Position numbers and translations under genes: made by a program. From the NCBI GenBank assembly GCA_031288615.1, contig JAITRC010000009.1, positions 1 through 64,000 on the forward strand: a stretch of DNA of 64,000 bases, in the 5' to 3' direction. Positions 7,900 through 15,712 of this stretch are shown piece by piece; within the stretch, counting starts at the first letter, position 1, and each line of letters begins with the position of its first letter. Below the pieces are notes generated by a model that saw only the letters and a list, made by a program, of their open reading frames with translations, was not told the origin of the DNA and made no database searches. The DNA comes from Tannerellaceae bacterium (GTDB lineage: Bacteria > Bacteroidota > Bacteroidia > Bacteroidales > Tannerellaceae).

Positions 7900-9014
7900 A
7901 ACACCGCCCTGAACCTCTCTATAAATTCCTCCGCCTCCTCCCGCCTTAGACTCAACGGCGGGAGTAACCTGATCGTATCCTCCCCGCTTACCCCCGTAAG
8001 TACCCGTTGCTCTTCCAATAGCCTTCGGCGAACCTCCTTCACGCCCCCCTCCAGGTCTATCCCTATCATCAATCCCTTTCCTCGCACCTCCTTCACCCCC
8101 ATCTTCCTTATCTCCCCCATCAAATACCCCCCAATCTCCTCCGCATTGGCGATAAGTTCCTCCGCCTCAATCACATCAAGCACCGCCAGCGCCGCCGCAC
8201 ACGCCAAGTGATTCCCCCCAAACGTCGTTCCTAACATCCCCTTTCTCGCCGCAATCCCCCCGCTTATCAACACTCCCGCCACCGGGAACCCGTTCCCCAT
8301 CCCTTTTCCCACCGTAATTATGTCCGGCTTTATCCCCGCCCATTCATGCGCGAAAAATCGACCGCTCCTCCCCCACCCCGCTTGAACCTCGTCCATAATT
8401 AAGCACGCATCGTATCGTGTAGCTAACTCTTCGAGCGACACAAGAAATTCATCCGTCGCTATTCGTATGCCGCCCACCCCCTGTATCGCCTCCACGATAA
8501 TCGCCGTCACCCCGCCCTTCTTTAACTCCGCCTCTACTGCCGCCGCCTCATTAAACGGTACAAACACTACCTCCAAACCCTCATTCACCGGTGCCACTAT
8601 CGACCGATTGTCCGTCACCGCCACCGCCGCCGACGTCCTCCCATGAAAACTCCCCTTAAAGGCAATTACCCTGCGCTTGCCATTGACAAACGAGGCCAAC
8701 TTTAACGCATTCTCGTTTGCCTCCGCCCCACTATTGATCATAAATAACGTATAGTCCTCATACCCTGACACCTCCCCCACTCGCTCGGCCAATCTGCTCT
8801 GCAACCTATTGACCACCGAGTTTGAGTAAAACCCCAACTTCTCCAACTGTGCCTTCAGGGTACTTACGTAATACGGATGGCTATGCCCAATCGACACCAC
8901 TGCATGTCCCGTATAGTAATCCAAGTACTCCACACCCTTAGCATCCCACACCTTTGCCCCCAACCCCTTCACAATTTCCACCGGTAATAACGAATACACG
9001 TCAAATAGCTTCAT
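7896..9014 (-). CDS. argD: Acetylornithine aminotransferase-like PLP enzyme
   Basis: A 372-residue class III aminotransferase. Landmarks are YLDYYTGHAVVSIGHSHPYY, the PLP phosphate loop NSGAEANENALK, FKGSFHGRT, the cofactor Asp in LIMDEVQAGWGRSG, the Schiff-base lysine in ITVGKGMGNGFPVAG, and TTFGGNHLACAAALA. Length and motif spacing fit ArgD of Bacteroidetes, where it may act on N-acetyl- or N-succinyl-ornithine in arginine synthesis. The other arg genes are not in the window, so specificity is inferred from similarity. It has its own -7 box and overlaps the following radical SAM gene by 4 bases. Confidence 0.85.
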   Translation of the reverse strand: MKLFDVYSLLPVEIVKGLGAKVWDAKGVEYLDYYTGHAVVSIGHSHPYYVSTLKAQLEKLGFYSNSVVNRLQSRLAERVGEVSGYEDYTLFMINSGAEANENALKLASFVNGKRRVIAFKGSFHGRTSAAVAVTDNRSIVAPVNEGLEVVFVPFNEAAAVEAELKKGGVTAIIVEAIQGVGGIRIATDEFLVSLEELATRYDACLIMDEVQAGWGRSGRFFAHEWAGIKPDIITVGKGMGNGFPVAGVLISGGIAARKGMLGTTFGGNHLACAAALAVLDVIEAEELIANAEEIGGYLMGEIRKMGVKEVRGKGLMIGIDLEGGVKEVRRRLLEEQRVLTGVSGEDTIRLLPPLSLRREEAEEFIERFRAVL

Positions 9015-9058
9015 CGCTCCCTTTCTTTACATTGTATATATGGTAAACCCTTCCCCCA

Positions 9059-9066
9059 CAAAGGTA
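9059..9066 (-). promoter_or_regulatory. -7 box (TACCTTTG) of the argD operon
   Basis: Exact TAnnTTTG match on the minus strand, 44 bases upstream of the argD ATG at 9014. Confidence 0.6.
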
Positions 9067-9145
9067 CACTAAAAAAGAGACTATCGGTGGAAGGGCAGCC
9101 TCTTAGATAGCCCGAAGGGAAAGAGGAGGAGGACAGGGTGTAGGT

Positions 9146-10021
9146 TTAGATACCGGACTGGGGGTCGCGTATCTCACCGGATTCGATAGCCAGGAGTTGA
9201 TTAGCCCAAGAGGATGACCAATTGCGGAGAGCATCGACGTCAAGTGGTGCGGGGACGATGGATTCGGTGTGGTCAATAATCTTGCGGGCGAGTGAGCGGT
9301 AGATATCGGCCTGAGCGGAGTTAGGCTGTGCCTCAATGGTAGTTTTGCCGGCGAGTTCGGACTGGGTGACGGTGATGGATCGGGGGACGTATTCGACGAC
9401 GTGGGTAGAGGTTTTGGTAGCGAAGTCATCAATGATGGAACGTTGGTAGGTGTTGTTGATTGAGTTGGCGATGATGCCGCCGAAAAGTGCACCGCCGGTG
9501 TTGGAATACTTTTGGATACCCTTCATGAGGTTATTGGCGGCGTAGATGGCCATGAAGTCGGAGGAGGAGACGGTAAAGACGTGTCGAGCGATACCTTCGC
9601 GGATGGGTACGGCGAAGCCGCCGCAGACTACGTCGCCAAGCACGTCGTAGATGACGATGTCAATGTTGAGTTCGTGGAAGATATTTTGCTGTTTGAGGAG
9701 TTCGACGGCAGTAATGATACCACGTCCGGCACAGCCGACGCCAGGAGCGGGGCCACCGGCTTCTACACAGTAGACGCCTTTAAAGCCTTGAAAGATAGCT
9801 TCGTGGGCATCGACCTTAGGTTTGGCACGGAGGAGGTCAAGGACGGTGGGTATGTACTTGCCATCGCGGAGAGTGTTGGTGGAATCGGATTTGGGGTCGC
9901 AACCGAACTGAAGGACGGTGTAGCCGGCATCGGCTAAGGCAGCGGAAATGTTGGAGGTGGTGGTCGATTTACCGATGCCACCTTTACCGTAGATAGCGAT
10001 TTGCTTGAACTTGTGTGCCAT
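9146..10021 (-). CDS. NifH-like nitrogenase iron protein homologue (orphan)
   Basis: A 291-residue P-loop ATPase with complete NifH hallmarks: Walker A GKGGIGKST (residues 12-20), FGCDPKSDST, the first cluster cysteine in GVGCAGRGI (Cys96) with the Arg99 equivalent of the ADP-ribosylation site, and the second in YDVLGDVVCGGFAVPIR (Cys132), so a homodimer bridged by one 4Fe-4S cluster is expected. The last 25 residues or so are not typical of NifH. No NifDK-, BchNB- or CfbD-like partner is in the window, so its electron acceptor is unknown; it need not fix nitrogen. It follows rnfE by 100 bases, but a stem-loop and a weak promoter separate them. Confidence 0.9.
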   Translation of the reverse strand: MAHKFKQIAIYGKGGIGKSTTTSNISAALADAGYTVLQFGCDPKSDSTNTLRDGKYIPTVLDLLRAKPKVDAHEAIFQGFKGVYCVEAGGPAPGVGCAGRGIITAVELLKQQNIFHELNIDIVIYDVLGDVVCGGFAVPIREGIARHVFTVSSSDFMAIYAANNLMKGIQKYSNTGGALFGGIIANSINNTYQRSIIDDFATKTSTHVVEYVPRSITVTQSELAGKTTIEAQPNSAQADIYRSLARKIIDHTESIVPAPLDVDALRNWSSSWANQLLAIESGEIRDPQSGI

Positions 10022-10053
10022 ATCTGTTTTGCGCGAAGGTATTTACCGATGCG

Positions 10054-10061
10054 CAAAGGAA
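10054..10061 (-). promoter_or_regulatory. Possible -7 box of the NifH-like gene
   Basis: TTCCTTTG on the minus strand, one base from TAnnTTTG, about 33 bases before the ATG and downstream of the stem-loop that follows rnfE. Confidence 0.35.
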
Positions 10062-10084
10062 GGGTAGAAAGATCAAGGGAGAAA

Positions 10085-10100
10085 TACCACGAATGTGGTA
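10085..10100 (-). terminator. Stem-loop after rnfE
   Basis: Perfect inverted repeat TACCAC-ATTC-GTGGTA on the minus strand followed by TTTCTC, 22 bases past the rnfE stop. It could terminate the Rnf transcript before the NifH-like gene. Confidence 0.5.
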
Positions 10101-10121
10101 AGTTGCACGAGAGCGGAGGAG

Positions 10122-10694
10122 CTACTTGCCTCTTCGGACGATAGCGATGAGGAAGCCCAGAGCGATGAAAGCGCCGGGGGCGAGAACAAAGATGAGTGCA
10201 CCGTAGGTGTCAGGGAAGATGGTGAGGTTAAAGACTTTGCCGGTGCCCAAAAGTTCACGCGAAGCACCGAGTATGGTGAGGGCCAAGGAGAAGCCTAGAC
10301 CCATGGAAAGGCCGTCGATAGCGGCGGGGAGGGGGGAGGATTTGGCGGCGAAGGCTTCGGCTCGGCCGAGAACGATGCAGTTGACGACGATGAGGGGGAT
10401 GAAGATGCCAAGGGAGGCGTAGAGAGAGGGGAGGTAAGCTTGGATAGCCATTTGGAGGACGGAAACGATGGCGGCGATGATGACAATGTAGGCAGGGATG
10501 CGGATGGTGTCGGGGATAAGGCTTTTGGTAGCGGCGATGGCGGTGTTGGTACAGAGGAGGACGAAGGTGGTAGCAAGCCCCATGCCAAGTCCATTGGCGG
10601 CGGAGGAAGTGGTGCCCAAGGTGGGGCACATGCCAAGTAAGAGGACGAAGGTGGGGTTTTGGGAGAAAATGCCGTTAAGGAATAACTTTTTCAT
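10122..10694 (-). CDS. rnfE: Electron transport complex subunit RnfE
   Basis: A 190-residue polytopic membrane protein. It begins MKKLFLNGIFSQNPTFVLLL and reads LGMCPTLGTTSSAANGLGMG, LLCTNTAIAA, RIPAYIVIIAA, LGIFIPLIVVNCIVLGRAEA and APGAFIALGFLIAI, the pattern of RnfE rather than its paralogue RnfA (which would start with a VNNFVL-type helix). RnfE sits in the membrane sector of the Rnf complex, which passes electrons between ferredoxin and NAD with ion pumping. It is the last rnf gene in this operon; rnfA, usually next, is absent. Codons are strongly C-ending. Confidence 0.93.
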   Translation of the reverse strand: MKKLFLNGIFSQNPTFVLLLGMCPTLGTTSSAANGLGMGLATTFVLLCTNTAIAATKSLIPDTIRIPAYIVIIAAIVSVLQMAIQAYLPSLYASLGIFIPLIVVNCIVLGRAEAFAAKSSPLPAAIDGLSMGLGFSLALTILGASRELLGTGKVFNLTIFPDTYGALIFVLAPGAFIALGFLIAIVRRGK

Positions 10695-10703
10695 GATAGC
10701 GGA

Positions 10704-11285
10704 TTAAAGGTTGGAGGAATTGAGGAAGGAGGTGTAGGCACGGTTGATGGCATGGAGGAAGGCGCGGGAGGTGATGGTGGAGGCGGTGATGGCATCGACG
10801 TCGCCACCATCTTTGGAGAGAGTAAGGTTACCGGCCTTGCGGCCGAGTATATTTTGGTTGGTGTTAGGGTTGCGGAACCAAGCGTCCATCTTGGAGCCGA
10901 GTCCGGGTGTTTCGTTGTGTTGGAGGACGGCATAGTTAATAATGGTGCCGTCGTTATCGAAGCCGACGAGGAGGGTAATGTTACCGGCGAAGCCGTTAGG
11001 AGAAGAGGATTGGACGGCGGCACCGGTGAGGGTGGAGTCTTGGAAGGCGGGGAAGACAGTAAGGGAGTCACCTTCAGAGGAAGAGATGCGGAAGGCATCG
11101 TGGAGGGGGTCGTTGTTGTGGGGAGGGCAGACGGTGTTAAGTGCGGCGGCCAGTGCGGCAGTATTGGCTTTGGCGATGGGGGCGGAGGTGAGGTGGTTGG
11201 CGGCAGCCAGAAGTGCGCCGGCGGCGGCGGCGATAAGTGTAAGAGAGAGGAGCATATTAGGGAGGGAGGAGCTGAGTTTTTTCAT
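10704..11285 (-). CDS. rnfG: Electron transport complex subunit RnfG (FMN-binding)
   Basis: A 193-residue protein with one N-terminal membrane helix (about residues 8-28) and a periplasmic FMN-binding domain. The segments NYAVLQHNETPGLGSKMD and DVDAITASTITSRA identify the family. The second carries the covalent-FMN site: the usual S-G-A-T reads T-A-S-T here, with the flavin-accepting Thr kept. Nine bases separate it from rnfE and three from rnfD, so the genes are co-transcribed. Codon third positions are almost always C. Confidence 0.92.
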   Translation of the reverse strand: MKKLSSSLPNMLLSLTLIAAAAGALLAAANHLTSAPIAKANTAALAAALNTVCPPHNNDPLHDAFRISSSEGDSLTVFPAFQDSTLTGAAVQSSSPNGFAGNITLLVGFDNDGTIINYAVLQHNETPGLGSKMDAWFRNPNTNQNILGRKAGNLTLSKDGGDVDAITASTITSRAFLHAINRAYTSFLNSSNL

Positions 11286-11288
11286 GAT

Positions 11289-12251
11289 TTAGCGGAGTCC
11301 AAAGGGTTTAGGTTTAGTATAGGAGTTGATGAGAGGGGTGAAGGCGTTCATGATGAGGATGGCGAAGGCCATGCCTTCAGGGTAGGCACCGAAAAGGCGG
11401 ATGATGGCGGTGAGAAGGCCGATGGCGAAGCCATAGAGGAGCATACCGGCGGGAGTCATCGGGGAGGTGACGTAATCGGTGGCCATGAAGATGGCACCCA
11501 GTAGGAGACCGCCGGAAAAGAGGTGAATGAGGGGGTGAGCGTAAGTGAGGGGGTCGATGGCATGGAAGATGGCAGTGAAGGCAAGCACGGTGGCAAGGGT
11601 GGAGATGGGGATGTGCCAAGAGATGGTTTTGCGAAGCAAAAGAAAAATACCACCGGCAAGGAGTGCGAGACCACCGACGAGGCCGAGTGAGCCGGCGGTG
11701 TGAGGAGGGAGGAGGTTAGCGGCCAAGGAAGGGGAAGGGAGGGCGGGTGTGCCGTAGGCAGAGAGGAGAGAGAGGATAGTTGGGGAGGAGATTGCGTCGG
11801 TGTAGGAGAGAGAGAGGGGGGAAGGGGCTGGGTATGAGGTCATTTGGGCGGGGAAGGAGATGAGCAAGAAGATACGGCCGACGAGAGCGGGGTTGAATAT
11901 ATTGTTACCGAGTCCACCGAAGGGCATTTTGGCGATGGCAATAGCGGCGATGGCACCGATGATAACGATCCAAGGGGGAAGGTTAGAGGGGAGATTGAAA
12001 GCGAGGAGTACGCCAGTGAGGATGGCGGAGCCATCAGAGATGGAGGTGGGGATGCGGAGGAGGAATTTTTGGATGAGCCACTCAACGACCACGCAAGCGG
12101 CGACGGAGAGGGTGGAGACAATGAGGAAGCCGAGTCCGTAGTAATAAAGGGCTACAAAGAAGGCAGGGATGAGGGCGAAAAGGACGTTAAGCATGTTTTT
12201 GCTTACGGAATCACCGCTGTGGATGTGAGGGGAAGGGGAGACGTAGAGCAT
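11289..12251 (-). CDS. rnfD: Electron transport complex subunit RnfD
   Basis: A 320-residue polytopic membrane protein of the RnfD/NqrB family: SPHIHSGDSVSKNMLNVLFA at the start, then SAILTGVLLAFNLP, KMPFGGLGNNIFNPALVGR, and MATDYVTSPMTPAGMLLYG near the end. RnfD carries covalently bound FMN on a Thr of an S-G-A-T motif; the corresponding stretch here reads TDAISSPTIL, which keeps the Thr but changes Gly and Ala, so flavinylation should be checked. Its ATG lies 18 bases after the rnfC stop. Confidence 0.92.
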   Translation of the reverse strand: MLYVSPSPHIHSGDSVSKNMLNVLFALIPAFFVALYYYGLGFLIVSTLSVAACVVVEWLIQKFLLRIPTSISDGSAILTGVLLAFNLPSNLPPWIVIIGAIAAIAIAKMPFGGLGNNIFNPALVGRIFLLISFPAQMTSYPAPSPLSLSYTDAISSPTILSLLSAYGTPALPSPSLAANLLPPHTAGSLGLVGGLALLAGGIFLLLRKTISWHIPISTLATVLAFTAIFHAIDPLTYAHPLIHLFSGGLLLGAIFMATDYVTSPMTPAGMLLYGFAIGLLTAIIRLFGAYPEGMAFAILIMNAFTPLINSYTKPKPFGLR

Positions 12252-12269
12252 AATGGTGTGATTAAGAGT

Positions 12270-13634
12270 TTAAACGCCGGCTGCCTTGCGGGTACGGATA
12301 GTAGTCATTACATTATTCTTGCCGAGGCGGATGTGATCTAATAAGGGACGTGCGGCGGGGCAAGTGTAGCTACAGGAGCCACATTCGATACAGTCCACGA
12401 TGTGATTATCTTCGGCCTTATCCCATTGCATAAACTCGGTAAGCAGGGCTAAGCGGGTTGGATTAAGTCCCATAGGACAGGCGGTGAGGCATTTGGCACA
12501 ACGTATACAATTATTGGCCGGAGGCCGGAGGGATTCTTTCTTTGTTAATAAGAGGATGCCAGAGGTACCTTTGGTGACGGGAACGTCGGAGTTGATTAAA
12601 GTCTTGCCCATCATGGGGCCACCTGCGATGATCTTGCCGGTATCAGCCGGAAGGCCACCTGCAGCATTAATCAAGGCGGAGATGGGGGTGCCGATACGGA
12701 CTTTGAAATTGGAAGGCTTTGCCAAGGCTTTGCCTGTTACGGTGACGACCCTTTCAATAAGGGGTTTATTTTTCTGTACAGCTTCATAGACGGCAAAGGC
12801 CGTCCCGATATTTTGGACTACGGCTCCGACGGAAATGGGCAAAGCACCACTCTTGACTTGACGGCAGAGGAGGGCGTCAATCAACTGCTTCTCGCCACCT
12901 TGAGGGTATTGTACCTTGAGAGGTATCACTTCTATACCTTCAAAACGTTTTGCCAACCGGCTCAAGGTGTCAATGGCATCAGGCTTGTTTTTCTCAATGC
13001 CTATGATAGCCCGTTGCACCTTCACCGCTTGCATGAGCAGGGAAATGCCGATTAATATTTCTTCACTCTTAGATAACATCAATGCGTGGTCTGCCGTCAG
13101 GTAAGGTTCACACTCTACGGCATTAATGATCAATACCTCGGCACGGGTTGCAAGCGGCGAGAGAGACAGTTTTACGTGGGTAGGAAAGGTAGCCCCACCC
13201 ATTCCCACGATGCCGGCGGTAGCGATTTTCCGGATGATCTGTTCGGGAGAGAGGGTACAGTTATGGATTACGGCTACACTGTGGTCTATATCCTCTTCCC
13301 ATTCATCACCTTCCACCTCTATATATACAGCCGGCCGCTTGTACCCACTTGTATCAATCACCGTATCAATCTTCTCCACCGTTCCCGATACGGGCGAATG
13401 TACACCAGCCGAAATGAAACCTGCGGCTTCACCTAACAAAGTGCCTACTTTGACTTTCGCTCCTTTCTGCACAAGGGGGTTGGCCGGAGTTCCAATGTGT
13501 TGTCCCATAGGGATGATTACCCGCGCCGGTATATCCAAAGGGATTATTTCCTGTCCGGCAGATAGTTTATTCTCCGGCGGGTGAATGCCTCCTATTCGAA
13601 ACGTCTTTGTCATAGTCACATTCTTTTTCCCCAT
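12270..13634 (-). CDS. rnfC: Electron transport complex subunit RnfC
   Basis: A 454-residue protein. The N-terminal part has FRIGGIHPPENK and the barrel-sandwich region GAKVKVGTLLGEAAGFIS; the middle has the NADH/FMN-binding IVGMGGATFPTHVKLS and AVECEPYLTADH; the C-terminus has two 4Fe-4S motifs, CIRCAKCLTACP and CIECGSCSYTCP. RnfC is the cytoplasmic NADH-oxidising or -reducing subunit of Rnf. An internal ATG seven codons in (MTKTFRIGG) is an equally plausible start. It lies between rnfB and rnfD with gaps of 19 and 18 bases. Confidence 0.94.
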   Translation of the reverse strand: MGKKNVTMTKTFRIGGIHPPENKLSAGQEIIPLDIPARVIIPMGQHIGTPANPLVQKGAKVKVGTLLGEAAGFISAGVHSPVSGTVEKIDTVIDTSGYKRPAVYIEVEGDEWEEDIDHSVAVIHNCTLSPEQIIRKIATAGIVGMGGATFPTHVKLSLSPLATRAEVLIINAVECEPYLTADHALMLSKSEEILIGISLLMQAVKVQRAIIGIEKNKPDAIDTLSRLAKRFEGIEVIPLKVQYPQGGEKQLIDALLCRQVKSGALPISVGAVVQNIGTAFAVYEAVQKNKPLIERVVTVTGKALAKPSNFKVRIGTPISALINAAGGLPADTGKIIAGGPMMGKTLINSDVPVTKGTSGILLLTKKESLRPPANNCIRCAKCLTACPMGLNPTRLALLTEFMQWDKAEDNHIVDCIECGSCSYTCPAARPLLDHIRLGKNNVMTTIRTRKAAGV

Positions 13635-13653
13635 CTATTCATTGCTGTCCGGC

Positions 13654-14487
13654 TTATGCACGTAAGGATTCTACAGGAAAGTTTATCTCTTTGATAATTC
13701 CCTGAGGACAAACTTTCACACATTTACGGCAGAGCTTACATTTCGTATGATCAATGCGGGCAAGGTTATTCTCTACTTTGATCGCCTCAAAATAACATTC
13801 CCTAACACATTTACCACAACCAATACAAGCCCGTTTACAAGCTTTCCGACAGACAATGCCTTTCTCTTCGTTACTACAAAGAATGACCACCCGCCGACTT
13901 TTTGGTCCTTTCTTCCGCAACTCAATGATACCCTTTGGGCAGGCTTTCACACAAGCGCCGCAAGCCGTACAGCGTTCTTCATTTACTTCGGCAAGCCCCG
14001 TCTCATCATTTATAAGAATAGCACCGAAGGAACAGGCATTCGCGCAATCGCCATAACCCAGACAGCCAAAAGTGCACCCTGTCTCGCCGCCATATAAGGC
14101 CGACGCTATAGTACATTGTGGCACTCCGTTATAGGTATTCACTTTAGCACGTACACTTCGTTCTCCTTCACATCGTACCACCGCCACCATCGGTTCCACT
14201 CCTCCACTCAATCCTGTGATCCCCAATATTTCGCCGATTTTTTCCATGACTGTTGCTCCCCCGACGGGGCATAACAGACCCTCCAATGTATCAACCTCCA
14301 CACAAGCAGTGGCAAAACCTCCACAACCGGCATAACCGCATCCTCCACAATTTGCTCCCGGTAAGGCTTCCAGCACCAAATCCAAGCGGGGGTCTTTTTT
14401 TACCTCGAATTTTTTCGACACCACATACAGCAAGGCCGCGCCTGCTGCACCGATTATTCCCAACGATAGAGTGGCTGTCATAATCAT
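13654..14487 (-). CDS. rnfB: Electron transport complex subunit RnfB
   Basis: A 277-residue protein with one N-terminal membrane helix, then the Fes-type domain ALPGANCGGCGYAGCGGFA with a fourth Cys at LLCPVGG. Further on are several ferredoxin-like clusters: CTFGCLGYGDCANAC, CTACGACVKACPKG, CIGCGKCVRECY and CKLCRKCVKVCPQG. RnfB is the ferredoxin-facing subunit of Rnf. Its ATG overlaps the rseC stop by 4 bases. Third positions lean to G in this gene, unlike the C-ending rnfD, rnfG and rnfE of the same operon. Confidence 0.94.
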   Translation of the reverse strand: MIMTATLSLGIIGAAGAALLYVVSKKFEVKKDPRLDLVLEALPGANCGGCGYAGCGGFATACVEVDTLEGLLCPVGGATVMEKIGEILGITGLSGGVEPMVAVVRCEGERSVRAKVNTYNGVPQCTIASALYGGETGCTFGCLGYGDCANACSFGAILINDETGLAEVNEERCTACGACVKACPKGIIELRKKGPKSRRVVILCSNEEKGIVCRKACKRACIGCGKCVRECYFEAIKVENNLARIDHTKCKLCRKCVKVCPQGIIKEINFPVESLRA

Positions 14488-14906
14488 AGCGGATGCTGTT
14501 TGTGTACCGTCAATTTGAATCGCTTTTCCATACTACCGCGCCATATATACAAACCACCAAAGTAAATCCCTAAAAACAAAAGACCTCCCAAGCCACTAAC
14601 AACCTCTCCCCATCCTAAAACCAACCCTCCTGCCGTCACACCCACCATCCCCAGCATCGGCCCTATAAAAGCAAGAAATATCGCCCCCATTCCTTGCGAA
14701 TCCCGTCCACTTAGCAAAACTGTTTCTCCCTCTATAAACTTTTCTCCTTCTTTAAAGCTCAACTCCAGCCTCTTTTCTTTCTCTCCTTCACCGCATATCG
14801 ACCCCACAGCACACCCCTCACAAGCCGGTTCACAAGGCATGCGCACTGTCATTTTGTTACCAACTATCCGCTCCACTACGGCGTATCTCCGCATTTTCCC
14901 TTTCAT
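14484..14906 (-). CDS. rseC: RseC/MucC family protein at the head of the rnf operon
   Basis: About 140 residues. The N-terminal half is a small soluble domain with four cysteines (PCEPACEGC and GSICGEGEK) of the RseC type, followed by two membrane helices (about residues 75-97 and 105-125). RseC-family proteins are commonly encoded beside rnf genes and are thought to help assemble or regulate Rnf. The longer frame starts at 14948, but that overlaps the -7 box; ATG 14906 or 14894 is more likely. It overlaps rnfB by 4 bases. Confidence 0.8.
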   Translation of the reverse strand: MKGKMRRYAVVERIVGNKMTVRMPCEPACEGCAVGSICGEGEKEKRLELSFKEGEKFIEGETVLLSGRDSQGMGAIFLAFIGPMLGMVGVTAGGLVLGWGEVVSGLGGLLFLGIYFGGLYIWRGSMEKRFKLTVHKQHPL

Positions 14907-14937
14907 TTTTCCACTACTTCTTACGTTGAAAGGCAGA

Positions 14938-14945
14938 CAAACATA
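14938..14945 (-). promoter_or_regulatory. -7 box (TATGTTTG) of the rseC-rnf operon
   Basis: Exact TAnnTTTG on the minus strand, 31 bases upstream of ATG 14906; a single transcript rseC-rnfB-C-D-G-E is implied by the small gaps. Confidence 0.6.
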
Positions 14946-14972
14946 CACAAAATCGAAGAACTCGCAAGAGTC

Positions 14973-15683
14973 TCAGGCGTCAGGTTCGGTTATAAGGTCA
15001 TTTTCGACAGGTATCTCATCCTCACCGGATACCTCTTTCTCAGGGATTGTATCGCGGAAAATAGAAGGTGAAACGGCCTTGCCGTACTCTGTTGTCACGG
15101 TGACAGCGCCTTGCTGAGTAGCCATAGGGACACGGACTACGAGGCAATCACGTGCTGCGATGAGCACTTCGGCTTCAAGTTCGGGGGTGAAGGTGACGCC
15201 CGGCGGATCGCCTTGCGGGTTAGTATAAAAATGTGCACCGTAAAGGGTCACCTCAACGCTGTCGGCTGCCTGTAAATCGGAGACGTATGTGATAACCGGA
15301 GGAGGGAGTTCCACAATAAAAGGGAAATAAGCTATGAGGAGGCCATCGGTGGTGTATAGGTGTATAGTGTGTGTGATGTCGTCGGGGATTTCACTGGGGA
15401 TGGTGACGATAAGGGAATTTGAGGTGACAAAAACAGGATTCAGCACTGCCTTTATCCCATTGAAACTGACGCCACATACTTTTTCCAACCCTTCTCCCAC
15501 GAAGGCTATCGTACTCCCCTTCGGTGCTCTTAATAAGGGGACAGTATTAGAGGGGTCGGTGAACCGTATGTAACGGACAACGACCTTACTTTCCGGCTCT
15601 TCTTCCTTATTCTCACAAGCGAAGCAAGCGGCAATGACAAGGAGGGAAACAAAGAAAAGAGGTACCTTTTTTGTATACAACAT
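14973..15683 (-). CDS. IPT/TIG-domain lipoprotein beside the SusC-like receptor
   Basis: A 236-residue predicted lipoprotein: signal helix LFFVSLLVIAACFAC with a lipobox cysteine near 20-23, then an acidic KEEEPES linker, consistent with surface export in Bacteroidetes. The body looks like two IPT/TIG-type Ig folds: GSTIAFVGEGLEKVCGVSFN, and PPPVITYVSDLQAADSVEVT followed by LYGAHFY. The order (SusC-like gene, then this gene 29 bases later) suggests it takes the place of SusD as the receptor's surface lipoprotein partner. No ligand can be named. The C-terminus is a short acidic tail. Confidence 0.72.
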   Translation of the reverse strand: MLYTKKVPLFFVSLLVIAACFACENKEEEPESKVVVRYIRFTDPSNTVPLLRAPKGSTIAFVGEGLEKVCGVSFNGIKAVLNPVFVTSNSLIVTIPSEIPDDITHTIHLYTTDGLLIAYFPFIVELPPPVITYVSDLQAADSVEVTLYGAHFYTNPQGDPPGVTFTPELEAEVLIAARDCLVVRVPMATQQGAVTVTTEYGKAVSPSIFRDTIPEKEVSGEDEIPVENDLITEPDA

Positions 15684-15712
15684 CTTACCAAGATTAATAA
15701 GAAGGTTTGCAA

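Noticed and set aside
9103..9492. Pro/Ser-rich minus-strand frame overlapping the NifH-like gene.
   Set aside because: It lies in another frame of a well-supported gene and has low-complexity composition.
10752..11504. A 250-codon plus-strand frame across rnfG/rnfD rich in Gly, Glu and Asp.
   Set aside because: It is the mirror of C-ending codons in the real minus-strand rnf genes; its composition is low-complexity and no family pattern appears.
9146..14906. A complete nitrogen-fixation cluster.
   Set aside because: Only a NifH-like protein is present; no nifD, nifK, nifE, nifN or nifB homologue was found in the window.
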